Made by a program: the position numbers and the translations under genes | Assembly: GCA_964404205.1 (NCBI GenBank) | Contig: CAYOJD010000086.1 | Span: 1 to 14,230, forward strand | Direction: 5' to 3' | From: CAZWBR01 sp964404205 | GTDB lineage: Bacteria > Bacteroidota > Bacteroidia > Bacteroidales > Prolixibacteraceae | Length of the DNA: 14,230 nt | The notes under the pieces: generated by a model | What the model saw: only the letters and a program-made list of their open reading frames with translations | Told to the model about the DNA's origin: nothing | Databases searched by the model: none | Part shown: piece by piece, positions 1 through 7,343 of the stretch | Layout of the letters: every line of letters starts with the position of its first letter | How positions within the stretch are numbered: the first letter of the stretch is position 1

Positions 1-1
1 G

Positions 2-1414
2 GGCTGGAATGTGGTGACCATCGAAGGCAACGATCCGGATGCCATCCGCGCAGCGCTGAAAGCCGCACAAAATGAAACCGGCAAACCAACGCTGATCATT
101 GGTAAAACCATTATGGGCAAAGGGGCCATAAAAGAGGATGGTTCGAACTTCGAACGGCAATGTTCTACCCACGGCCAGCCGTTGTCCCATGCAGGTGCGT
201 CGTTTAAAAAGACGATAGCCAATTTGGGTGGCGATCCCGAAAACCCGTTTGTCATCTTTCCCGAAGTGGCCGAACGCTATGCCAAACGCCGCGATGAACT
301 GATGGAATGGGCCAATGCCAAAAACGAAGAAGAAGATGCATGGGCTGAAGCCAACCCTGAGTTATCGGCCAAACTCGATAAATTTCTTTCGGGCGAAGTG
401 CCTGAGTTTGATTTTGCCAAAGTGGTACAAAAAGCCAATTCGGCTACCCGTAACGCATCGGCAACCGTACTGGCTGCATTTGCAAAAGAGGTTGAAAACA
501 TGATTGTTTCATCGGCCGACCTTTCAAACTCCGACAAAACAGATGGTTTTCTCAACAACAGCAAAGCCTTCACCAGTGGCGATTTCACGGGTGCATTCCT
601 TCAGGCAGGCGTTTGCGAGCTCACTATGGCTTCGGTAATGAACGGTATGGCCCTCCACGGCGGCGTGATCCCTGTTTGCGGAACCTTCTTTGTCTTCTCC
701 GACTATATGAAACCGGCGGTTCGTATGGCTGCACTGATGGAGCTCCCGGTAAAATATGTCTGGACCCACGATGCCTTCCGCGTAGGCGAAGATGGCCCGA
801 CCCATCAGCCCGTTGAGCAAGAGGCCCAAATCCGTCTGATGGAACAATTGAAAAACCATCACGGCGAAAACTCTGCGCTGGTACTTCGCCCAGCCGATGG
901 ACAGGAAACCACCGTAGCATGGAAACTCGCGCTCGAAAATACCTCAACCCCAACAGCACTGATTCTTTCGCGCCAAAACATCAAAGACCTTCCGGCCAAA
1001 ACATCGCGCTACGACGAGGCTTTGCAGGCGGCAAAAGGGGCTTACATTGTCGAAGAAGATGCCAATCCGCAGGTTATCCTTATCGCTTCAGGCTCCGAAG
1101 TGGCCACTCTTATCGAAGGGGCTGCACTGTTGCGTGAGCGCGACGGGCTCGGTGTTCGCATTGTATCGGCTCCCTCAGAAGGACTTTTCCGCAGCCAGGA
1201 TAAGGCTTATCAGCAGCGTGTACTGCCGGCAGGTCTGCCCAAATTTGGCCTGACAGCCGGATTGCCGGTGACCCTTCGCGGACTGGTAGGCGACGATGGC
1301 GCAGTATGGGGATTAAGCTCATTTGGCTTCTCGGCCCCCTACAACGTACTCGACCAACAACTTGGATTTACTGGCGAAAACGTATACAATCAGGTAAAAC
1401 TACTGATTGGATAA
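2..1414 (+). CDS. tkt: Transketolase, C-terminal two thirds (5' partial)
   Basis: Transketolase moves two-carbon ketol units between sugar phosphates in the non-oxidative pentose phosphate pathway, using thiamine diphosphate in the cytoplasm. The frame is open to the left edge (first readable residues GWNVVTIEGNDP), so a true start lies outside the window; about 470 of the usual ~670 residues are visible. Seen: the end of the N-terminal cofactor domain (LIIGKTIMGKGA); the pyrimidine-binding domain with the catalytic Glu in GVCELTM (Glu codon 617-619); FSDYMKPAVRMAALM; the GEDGPTHQPVEQ signature (about 785-820); and a C-terminal domain with LILSRQN and FGFSAPYNVL. Most transketolases have REHAM where this one has CELTM; from memory, Bacteroidota homologues share this variant. 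The gene is followed within 25 bp by an intrinsic terminator, so it ends its transcription unit. Identification is very secure; which paralogue it is cannot be told. Confidence 0.97.
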   Translation, partial: GWNVVTIEGNDPDAIRAALKAAQNETGKPTLIIGKTIMGKGAIKEDGSNFERQCSTHGQPLSHAGASFKKTIANLGGDPENPFVIFPEVAERYAKRRDELMEWANAKNEEEDAWAEANPELSAKLDKFLSGEVPEFDFAKVVQKANSATRNASATVLAAFAKEVENMIVSSADLSNSDKTDGFLNNSKAFTSGDFTGAFLQAGVCELTMASVMNGMALHGGVIPVCGTFFVFSDYMKPAVRMAALMELPVKYVWTHDAFRVGEDGPTHQPVEQEAQIRLMEQLKNHHGENSALVLRPADGQETTVAWKLALENTSTPTALILSRQNIKDLPAKTSRYDEALQAAKGAYIVEEDANPQVILIASGSEVATLIEGAALLRERDGLGVRIVSAPSEGLFRSQDKAYQQRVLPAGLPKFGLTAGLPVTLRGLVGDDGAVWGLSSFGFSAPYNVLDQQLGFTGENVYNQVKLLIG

Positions 1415-1435
1415 CCAATCAAACAGATAAAAAGG

Positions 1436-1470
1436 GCTGCATTCAACAAATATGATGCAGCTTTTTTTTT
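1436..1470 (+). terminator. Intrinsic terminator of the transketolase gene
   Basis: A perfect 7-bp stem GCTGCAT (1436-1442) / ATGCAGC (1455-1461) with a 12-nt loop is followed directly by nine Ts (1462-1470). It starts 22 bp after the transketolase stop codon. Stem plus uninterrupted T-tract is the standard rho-independent form. Confidence 0.9.
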
Positions 1471-1519
1471 GCCCCCTTCCAGCCTCCCCAAAAAGAGAAG
1501 GAGTAGCTTCGTATGATGA

Positions 1520-1839
1520 AAGTGCTTCTGAAAATCATTTGAAATTTGCTGAGGTTCAGCAAGTGTTCCTGAAAACCATTTGGCATTTGCTGAGGTTCAG
1601 CAAGTGTTCCTGAAAACCATTTGGCATTTGCTGAGGTTCAGCAAGTGTCCCTGAAAACCATTTNNNNNNNNNNNNNNNNNNNNNNNNNNNNNNNNNNNNN
1701 NNNNNNNNNNNNNNNNNNNNNNNNNNNNNNNNNNNNNNNNNNNNNNNNNNNNNNNNNNNNNNNCCCTGAAAACCATTTGGCATTTGCTGAGGTTCAGCAA
1801 GTGTCCCTGAAAACCATTTGGCATTTGCTGAGGTTGAGC
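1520..1839. repeat. 41-bp tandem repeat array with palindromic core
   Basis: Direct repeats with an exact period of 41 bp: units begin with AAGTG at 1520, 1561, 1602 and 1643 (cut by the gap after 21 bp), and on the far side a 35-bp partial unit at 1764-1798 and a full unit at 1799-1839. Each unit contains TTGCTGAGGTTCAGCAA, a perfect 7-bp inverted repeat with a 3-nt loop. The outer units are diverged: the first has CTTCTGAAAATCATTTGAA in place of the usual left half, and the last has TTGAGC instead of TTCAGC, which weakens the palindrome. Internal units differ at one base (GTTCC on the left, GTCCC on the right). A degenerate remnant follows to about 1857. There are no unique spacers, so it is not a CRISPR array. 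True copy number is unknown because of the gap. The array lies about 100 bp upstream of the GH5 start. Confidence 0.93.
1664..1763. other. Assembly gap (100 Ns) inside the repeat array
   Basis: Exactly 100 Ns, the usual placeholder for a scaffold gap of unknown size. The repeat phase on the two sides does not match the 41-bp period across 100 bases (AAGTG at 1643 and 1799 are 156 bp apart), so the number is arbitrary. Repeats continue on both sides, so the array itself probably caused the break. Confidence 0.97.
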
Positions 1840-1943
1840 AAGGCTGTTTGAAATATGAACTTACATCAAGCAATTTGATGAGAACTGGAACATAATCTCA
1901 TAAAAAATTGCCAACTTGGTCGCTGATTTTAAACACCAACATC

Positions 1944-2912
1944 ATGAAACGGATTCAACTTTTACTGTTTGCTGCACTGATTGGCAGCACCCTATGCTCG
2001 TTTAAAGCACCGAAGAACTCGCCGGTAGCCCTTCATGGCCGGTTAAAAGTGGAAGGAACACAACTGGTCGACCAGCAAGGAGAGGCTGTTGTATTACGTG
2101 GGGCAAGCTTTGGCTGGCACAATCTGTGGCCCCGGTTCTACAATCCAAAGGCGGTCGACTGGATTGTGGAAGACTGGAAATGTTCGGTAGTCAGGGCTGC
2201 CATGGGGGTAGCGATTGAAGATAACTATCTCGAAAATCCTCAATTTGCACTGCAATGTGTCAACAGTGTGGTGAAGGGGGCCATCAAAAACGGGGTGTAT
2301 GTGCTGATTGATTTTCACAGCCATAAAATACATACTGAAGAGGCCAAAAAGTTTTTTGAGCAGATGGCCCGGCAATACAAAGATTATCCCAATGTGATTT
2401 ATGAGATTTGGAATGAGCCAGACTATTACAGTTGGGAAGAGGTAAAAGCCTACTCGGAAGAGGTGATAGATGTGATTCGGGCTATCGACAAAGAGAATAT
2501 TATTCTGGTTGGCTCGCCCCATTGGGATCAGGATTTACATCTGGTAGCCGCCAACCCGATTACCGGACGGAGCAACATCATGTACACGATGCACTTCTAT
2601 GCCGGAACCCATAAACAGTGGTTACGCGATCGCACCGACGAAGCGATCGAAAAGGGAATCCCCATCTTTGTGTCAGAGTGTGCCGGTATGGAGGCATCGG
2701 GCGATGGCCCCATCGACGAAGCGGAATGGAAGCTATTTGTCGAGTGGATGGAGAGCCGTAAAATCAGTTGGATTGCCTGGTCGGTTTCCGATAAAAATGA
2801 ATCGTGTTCGATGTTGATACCCCGGGCCTCGTCGTTTGGCCACTGGACAGACGATTTGCTTAAAACATGGGGAAAGCTTACCCGTCAGACCATCAGAGAG
2901 AAAAATTTATAG
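1944..2912 (+). CDS. Secreted GH5 (subfamily 2-like) endo-beta-1,4-glucanase
   Basis: Predicted to hydrolyse internal beta-1,4-glucan bonds in the periplasm or at the cell surface. The start chosen is the ATG before KRIQLLLFAALIGSTLC, a typical Sec signal peptide; an in-frame upstream ATG at 1908 would put 12 unlikely residues ahead of it. The protein is 322 residues. Seen, numbered from 1944: LRGASFGWHNLW at the first barrel strand; LIDFHSH; the acid/base Glu158 in YEIWNEP; GSPHWDQDL; YTMHFYAGTH; the nucleophile Glu245 in IFVSECAG (many family members have TEWG here); and ISWIAWSVSDKNES near the C-terminus. This pattern is that of GH5_2 cellulases. There is no carbohydrate-binding module or linker, so it is a single-domain enzyme. 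It is transcribed alone, downstream of the repeat array, and converges on the C69 peptidase gene. The cysteine at the end of the signal (STLC) is a poor lipobox, so lipoprotein status is doubtful. Confidence 0.92.
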   Translation: MKRIQLLLFAALIGSTLCSFKAPKNSPVALHGRLKVEGTQLVDQQGEAVVLRGASFGWHNLWPRFYNPKAVDWIVEDWKCSVVRAAMGVAIEDNYLENPQFALQCVNSVVKGAIKNGVYVLIDFHSHKIHTEEAKKFFEQMARQYKDYPNVIYEIWNEPDYYSWEEVKAYSEEVIDVIRAIDKENIILVGSPHWDQDLHLVAANPITGRSNIMYTMHFYAGTHKQWLRDRTDEAIEKGIPIFVSECAGMEASGDGPIDEAEWKLFVEWMESRKISWIAWSVSDKNESCSMLIPRASSFGHWTDDLLKTWGKLTRQTIREKNL

Positions 2913-2918
2913 CGATTG

Positions 2919-2955
2919 ATGATGAGTGATGAATTATCGGTTCATCACTCATCAT
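2919..2955. terminator. 15-bp inverted repeat between convergent GH5 and C69 genes
   Basis: A perfect 15-bp stem, ATGATGAGTGATGAA (2919-2933) with TTCATCACTCATCAT (2941-2955) and a 7-nt loop, fills the 59-bp space between the two stop codons. It could end transcription from both sides. There is no T-tract on either strand, so it may instead be a 3'-end protecting hairpin or work with Rho. The arms are built from repeated GATGA/TCATC words. Confidence 0.65.
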
Positions 2956-2971
2956 TCATCATTTCTGCCAT

Positions 2972-4708
2972 CTAATCCTCCAATACTTTAAGCCTTTCGC
3001 CACTGCCCTGTATCATTACCCGCTCCCATGCCTTGCCATAGCCCGGAAATTTAGGTGGCTTGGGCACATTCTTTCCATTGCCGTTGTCGAGTAGCCGATG
3101 GCCTTCGGTTTGCTTTACATTACCATCGATATATTTCATCAACAGATAGTGGTAGAACGTTTTCCAGTCGGCCACCAGTTGATTGCCGCTGTTTACCGAA
3201 TAATCGGTCAACAGTTGAATGGCTTCAGCACGATTGTTTTGATAGATCGCGGTAGCCTGCCGGTCGATGGTTTTTATCTCATCGAAAAAGCGGTTTTCGA
3301 ACTGGCGCTGATACTCCTCCACTTCGGGATGAATTAAATTATAACGGGTATACACCCAGTTGTTTACCTGACTGAATGTCCAGAATGCCGAGGTTTCGGA
3401 CCAGCTAATCATCGAACCATTGCCTAAGGCAAAACTTTCGGGAATACGATCGATACCACAGTAAAACGGGGCATAGACAGTGCCATCGGTATCATCGACA
3501 CCAAACCAAAAGATGCCGCCTACGGGAGATGGCAACCAACTGCGCGACTGGGCCACAAAACTGTAACCCGTTTGCTGGGTGGCTATGGCGCGTTCGCACA
3601 GATATTTTTCACCATCGACATCGAATTCCATTGGCCGCCAGCGGTAAGGCAATTGAAAGGGACCAGCCCCAAGGTCGTTGCGCATATCGAGCGGCGTATC
3701 TTCGTAGTGGTCGCGCATGCCGGCCATTACCTGTTGCAACGAAACCAGCGAATCGGGTTTTACCCATAGCGGCAGACGGTTGGTAACATATCCGTTAGGA
3801 TTGGCCGTTTGATTGGGATAAGCCGCATCGCGAACAAAACGGCCCATCGCGTACCGGGTGTAACCATCGTTATCGCGAATATTTTTACTGATTTTACGGA
3901 AAAAAGACCAGACTCTGGCATCACAAAAACGTGCGCCCCCAAACTTTATCGGGTTATAGACATCCGAAAAACTGAATGTCTCATCGTTCCCTTTATAAAA
4001 ACCATGTTTTTGGGCAAAACTGATGACATCGGGCGAATGATAGACGGTCTGCTTCAGGTTGTTCCAGTCATTGCTCTTTTGAAACGGGAAAGTGGTGATA
4101 CGTGCCTGATTGGCATGGCCGCTGACATAGCCGTCAGGAATAAGACGGGCTACCCAGACTGCCCCTTTCCCGTATTTTCCCTTCCCTATCATCTCCATTA
4201 TCCAGGCTTCGTTGGCATCGGAAATGGAAAACGATTCGCCGCTGGTGGCATATCCGTATTGTGCAACCAGTTCGGTCATTACCTGCATGGCTTCGCGTGC
4301 CGTTTTGGAACGTTGCAGGGCAATGCGCATCAAAGAGCCGTAATCGAGGATAGCGCCTGGTTGTGTAGCCAACGAATCGAGGCCGCCCCAGGTGGTTTCG
4401 CCAATGGCTACCTGATGTTCGTTCATAAACTGTATCACCGAATAGGTATGGGGTGCTTCGGGAATGGTCCCCAGCAACCTCCCGTTTTCGTAATGAAACA
4501 CCTCGCACAAACTACCCGGCTGATGATCGGCTGCGGGATAGAAGGCTATGGCACCGTAACGGGTATGCGAATCGGCAGCATAAGTTATCATCACAGAACC
4601 ATCGGCACTAGCCCCTTTGGTTACTATCAGATTGGTACAGGCCCAAAGGTCGGGAGTAAAACTTAAAGCAGAAAATATCAATAAAATAGATGTTATCCGT
4701 CGTATCAT
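2972..4708 (-). CDS. Exported C69-family (PepD-like) dipeptidase
   Basis: An Ntn-hydrolase of peptidase family C69, whose members cleave dipeptides with an N-terminal cysteine nucleophile exposed after processing. The 578-residue protein starts MIRRITSILLIFSALSF, a signal peptide, and cleavage before Cys24 (LWA|CTNLIVTKGASADGS) would expose this Cys as the catalytic residue. Further family features: ITYAADSHTRYG at about 40-52, IGETTWGGLD, YGSLMRIALQRSKTAREAM, and SGESFSISDANEAWIMEMIGKG at about 156-177. The C-terminal half is less recognisable. The start fits because it gives a complete signal peptide and no RBS is expected in this phylum. It lies 131 bp downstream of GH43 on the same strand but behind that gene's terminator, so it probably has its own promoter; a TATTTTTA box on the minus strand at 4733-4726 is a weak candidate. 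Substrate cannot be read from the sequence. Confidence 0.88.
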   Translation of the reverse strand: MIRRITSILLIFSALSFTPDLWACTNLIVTKGASADGSVMITYAADSHTRYGAIAFYPAADHQPGSLCEVFHYENGRLLGTIPEAPHTYSVIQFMNEHQVAIGETTWGGLDSLATQPGAILDYGSLMRIALQRSKTAREAMQVMTELVAQYGYATSGESFSISDANEAWIMEMIGKGKYGKGAVWVARLIPDGYVSGHANQARITTFPFQKSNDWNNLKQTVYHSPDVISFAQKHGFYKGNDETFSFSDVYNPIKFGGARFCDARVWSFFRKISKNIRDNDGYTRYAMGRFVRDAAYPNQTANPNGYVTNRLPLWVKPDSLVSLQQVMAGMRDHYEDTPLDMRNDLGAGPFQLPYRWRPMEFDVDGEKYLCERAIATQQTGYSFVAQSRSWLPSPVGGIFWFGVDDTDGTVYAPFYCGIDRIPESFALGNGSMISWSETSAFWTFSQVNNWVYTRYNLIHPEVEEYQRQFENRFFDEIKTIDRQATAIYQNNRAEAIQLLTDYSVNSGNQLVADWKTFYHYLLMKYIDGNVKQTEGHRLLDNGNGKNVPKPPKFPGYGKAWERVMIQGSGERLKVLED

Positions 4709-4734
4709 AATCGTTTCATTTGGGGTAAAAATAG

Positions 4735-4801
4735 AAAAAAACTCCCGCAGATTTCGCCCATCCTTACCGATTACCCGGTAACCATCTGCGACAACTGCGG
4801 G
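4735..4801 (-). terminator. Intrinsic terminator of GH43 with a large structured loop
   Basis: On the minus strand, CCCGCAG (4801-4795) pairs with CTGCGGG (4750-4744), followed at once by AG and seven Ts (4741-4735). The 44-nt loop contains a further hairpin, TTACCG/CGGTAA (6 bp), and a competing arm pair CGCAGAT/ATCTGCG. It starts 39 bp after the GH43 stop codon and would separate GH43 from the C69 gene. Confidence 0.8.
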
Positions 4802-4839
4802 GAAATATCATCAAAGCGATTCAGCACCTAATTGGTCGA

Positions 4840-6423
4840 CTATTTTCCTTCGTAATCGAACCAGTCGAACCAGGCTTTCGTTTGGCTCTTTTTCCCGTTT
4901 CCGGTAGCAAAAAGGCCAATGTAAACACCGGTAAAACCACCTGCCGTTTCGGTACTGATTAAATTGGTGTCGGCCTTGCCCAACGGTGCAAAATCTTTTC
5001 CATTGGCGCTGTACGAAAAATGGAGGTATTTGGCTTCGCCGGTTACCCGCAGATAAAGTGGCCCGTTGCCAATATTAACCACCTTTTCGGTGTGAGAAAT
5101 GGCTCCTAACCGATAGCGCAAAGTCAGTTTACCTTTGCTTTTCACCAAATCGAAATGGTAACGGTCGTTCATTAAAGCCGTAATGCCGGCCTCTTCATTA
5201 TTGGCCGATGGGGTAAAATCGAGCAGCGTAGTTGCCGTAAAATCGATATGTTGCTGACGGCGGCCAATAAATGTTGGCGAACCATTTTCATTCAGAGTCA
5301 CCTCGCTGCCTTTCAGCATCAGAAAGCCGGGGCGCTCGGTTAAAGCATAGTTGGCCCGTCCGGGGTTACGTAGATAATTCCATTCGAAAGCCAGTTGGGG
5401 GGGCGAAAAATCGTCGCGTACGGGTGCCGGCTTCGCCGGAAAGAGCGGCAATGTAGGACAACTCATTTCCAGGGCAACTGTACCATCGCCGTTTACGGCA
5501 GGCCATCCATGGGCAGGCCAGCTTACCGGAGCCAGAAATGTTTCGCGGCCCATCAGGTGGTGGTTGCCGTTTTGGGGCCGAAAAGCCAGAAAGACTGCCC
5601 ACCAGCTGCCATCGTGGGCCTGCACCAAATCGGCATGACCGGTTCCCTGAATTGGGCTGTTTTGGCTGATACGGTTGATATGGGTCAATATCGGATTGTT
5701 GGGGGCCGAATCGTAAGGGCCGTAAATATATTTGCTTCTTGCAATGGTTACTTTGTGGCCATATTCGGTTCCACCTTCGGCGGCCATCAGGTAATAGAGG
5801 CCATCTTTTTTGTACATGTGGGGCGCTTCGGGATAACGGCCCCCCGTTCCATTCCAAATGGCGACGGGCTCGGTGAGGCGTTTGCCGGTTTTAATGTCGA
5901 TTTCGGAGAGCATAATGGCATCGGTACGGCTGGTACCATCGGCGTAAGTATGAGAATTGCTCATGAAATAGAATTTTCCGTCGTCATCTTTAAAAATGGT
6001 TGGATCGATTCCCCCTTGATTTACAAAAAACGGTTCGCTCCACTCCCCTGCCGGATCTTTAGCTGTGACATAAAAATTACCCTCCCCCGATACATTGGTG
6101 ACCACCATATAAAAAAGTCCGTCGAAATAACGAATGGTGGGGGCATAAATTCCGCCTGAAGCCCAACATCCATTCAAATTAAGCTGGGAGTCGCGGGTAA
6201 GGCAATGGCCAATTTGCTCCCAGTTGACCAAATCTTTGCTGTGAAACAGCGGAACCCCCGGGAAATATTCAAAAGACGAGGTAACCAGATAGTAATCGTC
6301 GCCCACGCGGCAAACACTGGGGTCGGGATGAAAACCCGGAATTACCGGATTACGCCATATCGTTTGCCCCTGAACGGCTATCAGTGAGCAAAATAAAATT
6401 ACAGTTGTGATCAATTTTTTCAT
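4840..6423 (-). CDS. Secreted GH43 beta-xylosidase / alpha-L-arabinofuranosidase-like enzyme
   Basis: Inverting glycoside hydrolase predicted to release xylose or arabinose from xylan-type oligosaccharides outside the cytoplasm. The start chosen is the ATG before KKLITTVILFCSLIAVQGQ, a signal peptide; the frame is open 31 codons further upstream without signal character. Protein 527 residues. Numbered from 6423: a five-bladed propeller (about 20-310) with general base Asp34 in GFHPDPSVCR, Asp140 in GGIDPTIF, and general acid Glu199 in GGRYPEAPHMY; SSFEYFPGVPLFHSKDLVNW shows the typical first blade. A C-terminal beta-sandwich (about 335-527, from VRDDFSPPQLAFEWNYLRNP) matches the extra domain of two-domain GH43 xylosidases. 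All three catalytic acids are present. It stands divergent from the Tat protein gene and has its own terminator. Subfamily and exact specificity (xylosidase or arabinofuranosidase) remain open. Confidence 0.91.
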   Translation of the reverse strand: MKKLITTVILFCSLIAVQGQTIWRNPVIPGFHPDPSVCRVGDDYYLVTSSFEYFPGVPLFHSKDLVNWEQIGHCLTRDSQLNLNGCWASGGIYAPTIRYFDGLFYMVVTNVSGEGNFYVTAKDPAGEWSEPFFVNQGGIDPTIFKDDDGKFYFMSNSHTYADGTSRTDAIMLSEIDIKTGKRLTEPVAIWNGTGGRYPEAPHMYKKDGLYYLMAAEGGTEYGHKVTIARSKYIYGPYDSAPNNPILTHINRISQNSPIQGTGHADLVQAHDGSWWAVFLAFRPQNGNHHLMGRETFLAPVSWPAHGWPAVNGDGTVALEMSCPTLPLFPAKPAPVRDDFSPPQLAFEWNYLRNPGRANYALTERPGFLMLKGSEVTLNENGSPTFIGRRQQHIDFTATTLLDFTPSANNEEAGITALMNDRYHFDLVKSKGKLTLRYRLGAISHTEKVVNIGNGPLYLRVTGEAKYLHFSYSANGKDFAPLGKADTNLISTETAGGFTGVYIGLFATGNGKKSQTKAWFDWFDYEGK

Positions 6424-6578
6424 TCGTGTGTTGAGTTGCGTTACAGCCGAAGCTTTGTATTGATAATGGATGAAACTGTTTCCGGATTGATGATTTTGTC
6501 CTGTTTTCCAGGTCAACCATTTTACTCCCGAAAATAGAAGTTTTTGGTTGAAAAATGATTATCACGTAAGGGTAAAAC

Positions 6579-6593
6579 TGACATAAACTGTCA
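6579..6593. promoter_or_regulatory. Small dyad in the GH43 / Tat-protein divergent region
   Basis: TGACA-TAAAC-TGTCA is a perfect 5-bp inverted repeat with a 5-nt centre, lying 53 bp before the Tat-protein start in the 222-bp region between two divergent genes. Its position suits an operator, but such a short dyad may be chance. No convincing TAnnTTTG box was found for either gene here. Confidence 0.25.
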
Positions 6594-6645
6594 TTTGTCT
6601 GTTAAACAACCATCACGACAACATCACCCTATTCAAACAACTCCC

Positions 6646-7209
6646 ATGGATCGTAGAAACTACCTAAAAAAAGCCCTTACAATGGGCGTATGTACCGGAT
6701 CGCTGGTACTGACCGATTTTGGAAAATTGCAGGCTGCCGTTGCGGCCAATCCCGACGACGAACTGACACGTGTAAAGATGGAAAAAGAGTTTATCCAGAA
6801 CTGGCTTTCCGACCTGCTCGAAACAATGGAAAAGGAGCTCGACCGTGAGACCTGCGCCAAACTGATTGGCGGCTGCGGAAAGGCATGTTTTAACCGTCAC
6901 CAGTTTAAAAGGGATATTGCCATAAAAGGGAAAGGCGATCTCGACAAATTGCTCGAAGCTTACCATCAAAACTTTGAAGCATGGAAAGATGGCGACACCG
7001 TGCACATCCGCTTTGGCGAAACATCGCCCGGCTGTTACTGTCCGGCAGCCCGCTACCGTGACCCGAAACCCGATGATATGCACTGTAATTGTACGGCAGC
7101 CACCCACCGTTCGATTTTCGAATCCGCATTTGGAAGGCCTTTCAAAGTCGATATTCTCGAAACGGTAAGACGCGGCGGCAAAACCTGCCATTTTCTGGTC
7201 CATCTGACC
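6646..7209 (+). CDS. Tat-exported cysteine-rich protein of unknown function
   Basis: I do not recognise a characterised function. Starting at the ATG before DRRNYLKKALTMG gives a twin-arginine signal (RRNYLKK then a hydrophobic stretch, cleavage perhaps near residue 30) and 188 residues in all; an in-frame TTG 51 bp upstream would bury the signal. The mature part has a helical, charged segment (40-70) and eight cysteines: Cys70, Cys77 and Cys81 (TCAKLIGGCGKAC), Cys130 and Cys132 (GCYCP), Cys147 and Cys149 (HCNC), and Cys181 (GGKTCHFLVHL). Two CxC pairs plus a CGxxC suggest a bound metal or Fe-S cluster, which would suit Tat export of a folded protein; this is inference. The C-terminal RRGGKTCHFLVHL resembles the end of V4R / ATC-hydrolase-like domains, and the protein may belong to a DUF6144-like family. 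A small secreted protein gene follows 131 bp downstream. Confidence 0.72.
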
Positions 7210-7343
7210 TAACCAAAGCGATAAAAAGGGCATTTCTATCGGCAAGATTGGGTCATACTCCGATTTTGATAGTTATTCGTTAGCCGTTTTGCTACTTTAC
7301 ACTTCGATAAATTGATTCGCGTTATTCACTAAATTTCAACAAA

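Larger units (their letters stand above)
1415..1943. other. Gene-free interval, transketolase to GH5
   Basis: This 529-bp stretch holds the transketolase terminator, a short C-rich then A/G-rich segment (about 1471-1510), the 41-bp repeat array with its gap, and two small dyads just before GH5: CATCAA-GCAAT-TTGATG (1864-1880) and ATGAGA/TCTCAT (1878-1901). The dyads overlap and could form alternative hairpins in the GH5 leader, but they are short. No coding region with recognisable content and no clear TAnnTTTG promoter box was found here. Confidence 0.7.

Noticed and set aside
1520..1839. CRISPR array
   Set aside because: Units are contiguous with no unique spacers, and no cas genes are nearby.
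1556..1873. Open frames through the 41-bp repeats on both strands, coding for repetitive peptides
   Set aside because: 41 is not a multiple of 3, so every strand reads the unit in all three frames; openness follows from the lack of stop codons in the unit. The frames cross the Ns and have no flanking coding features.
1864..1901. Riboswitch or structured leader before GH5
   Set aside because: Two short 6-bp dyads overlap there, but there is no known riboswitch motif and the stems could be chance in AT-rich DNA.
3809..4666. 285-codon open frame on the plus strand opposite the C69 peptidase
   Set aside because: It lies wholly inside a well-supported gene on the other strand, and its sequence shows no recognisable domain; long antisense frames are common with this codon usage.
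5395..6159. 254-codon open frame on the plus strand opposite GH43
   Set aside because: It overlaps the catalytic propeller of GH43 in antisense and has no domain or signal of its own.
7217..7245. Possible terminator after the Tat protein gene (CGATA/TATCG)
   Set aside because: Only a 5-bp stem with a 13-nt loop and no T-tract; too weak to call.
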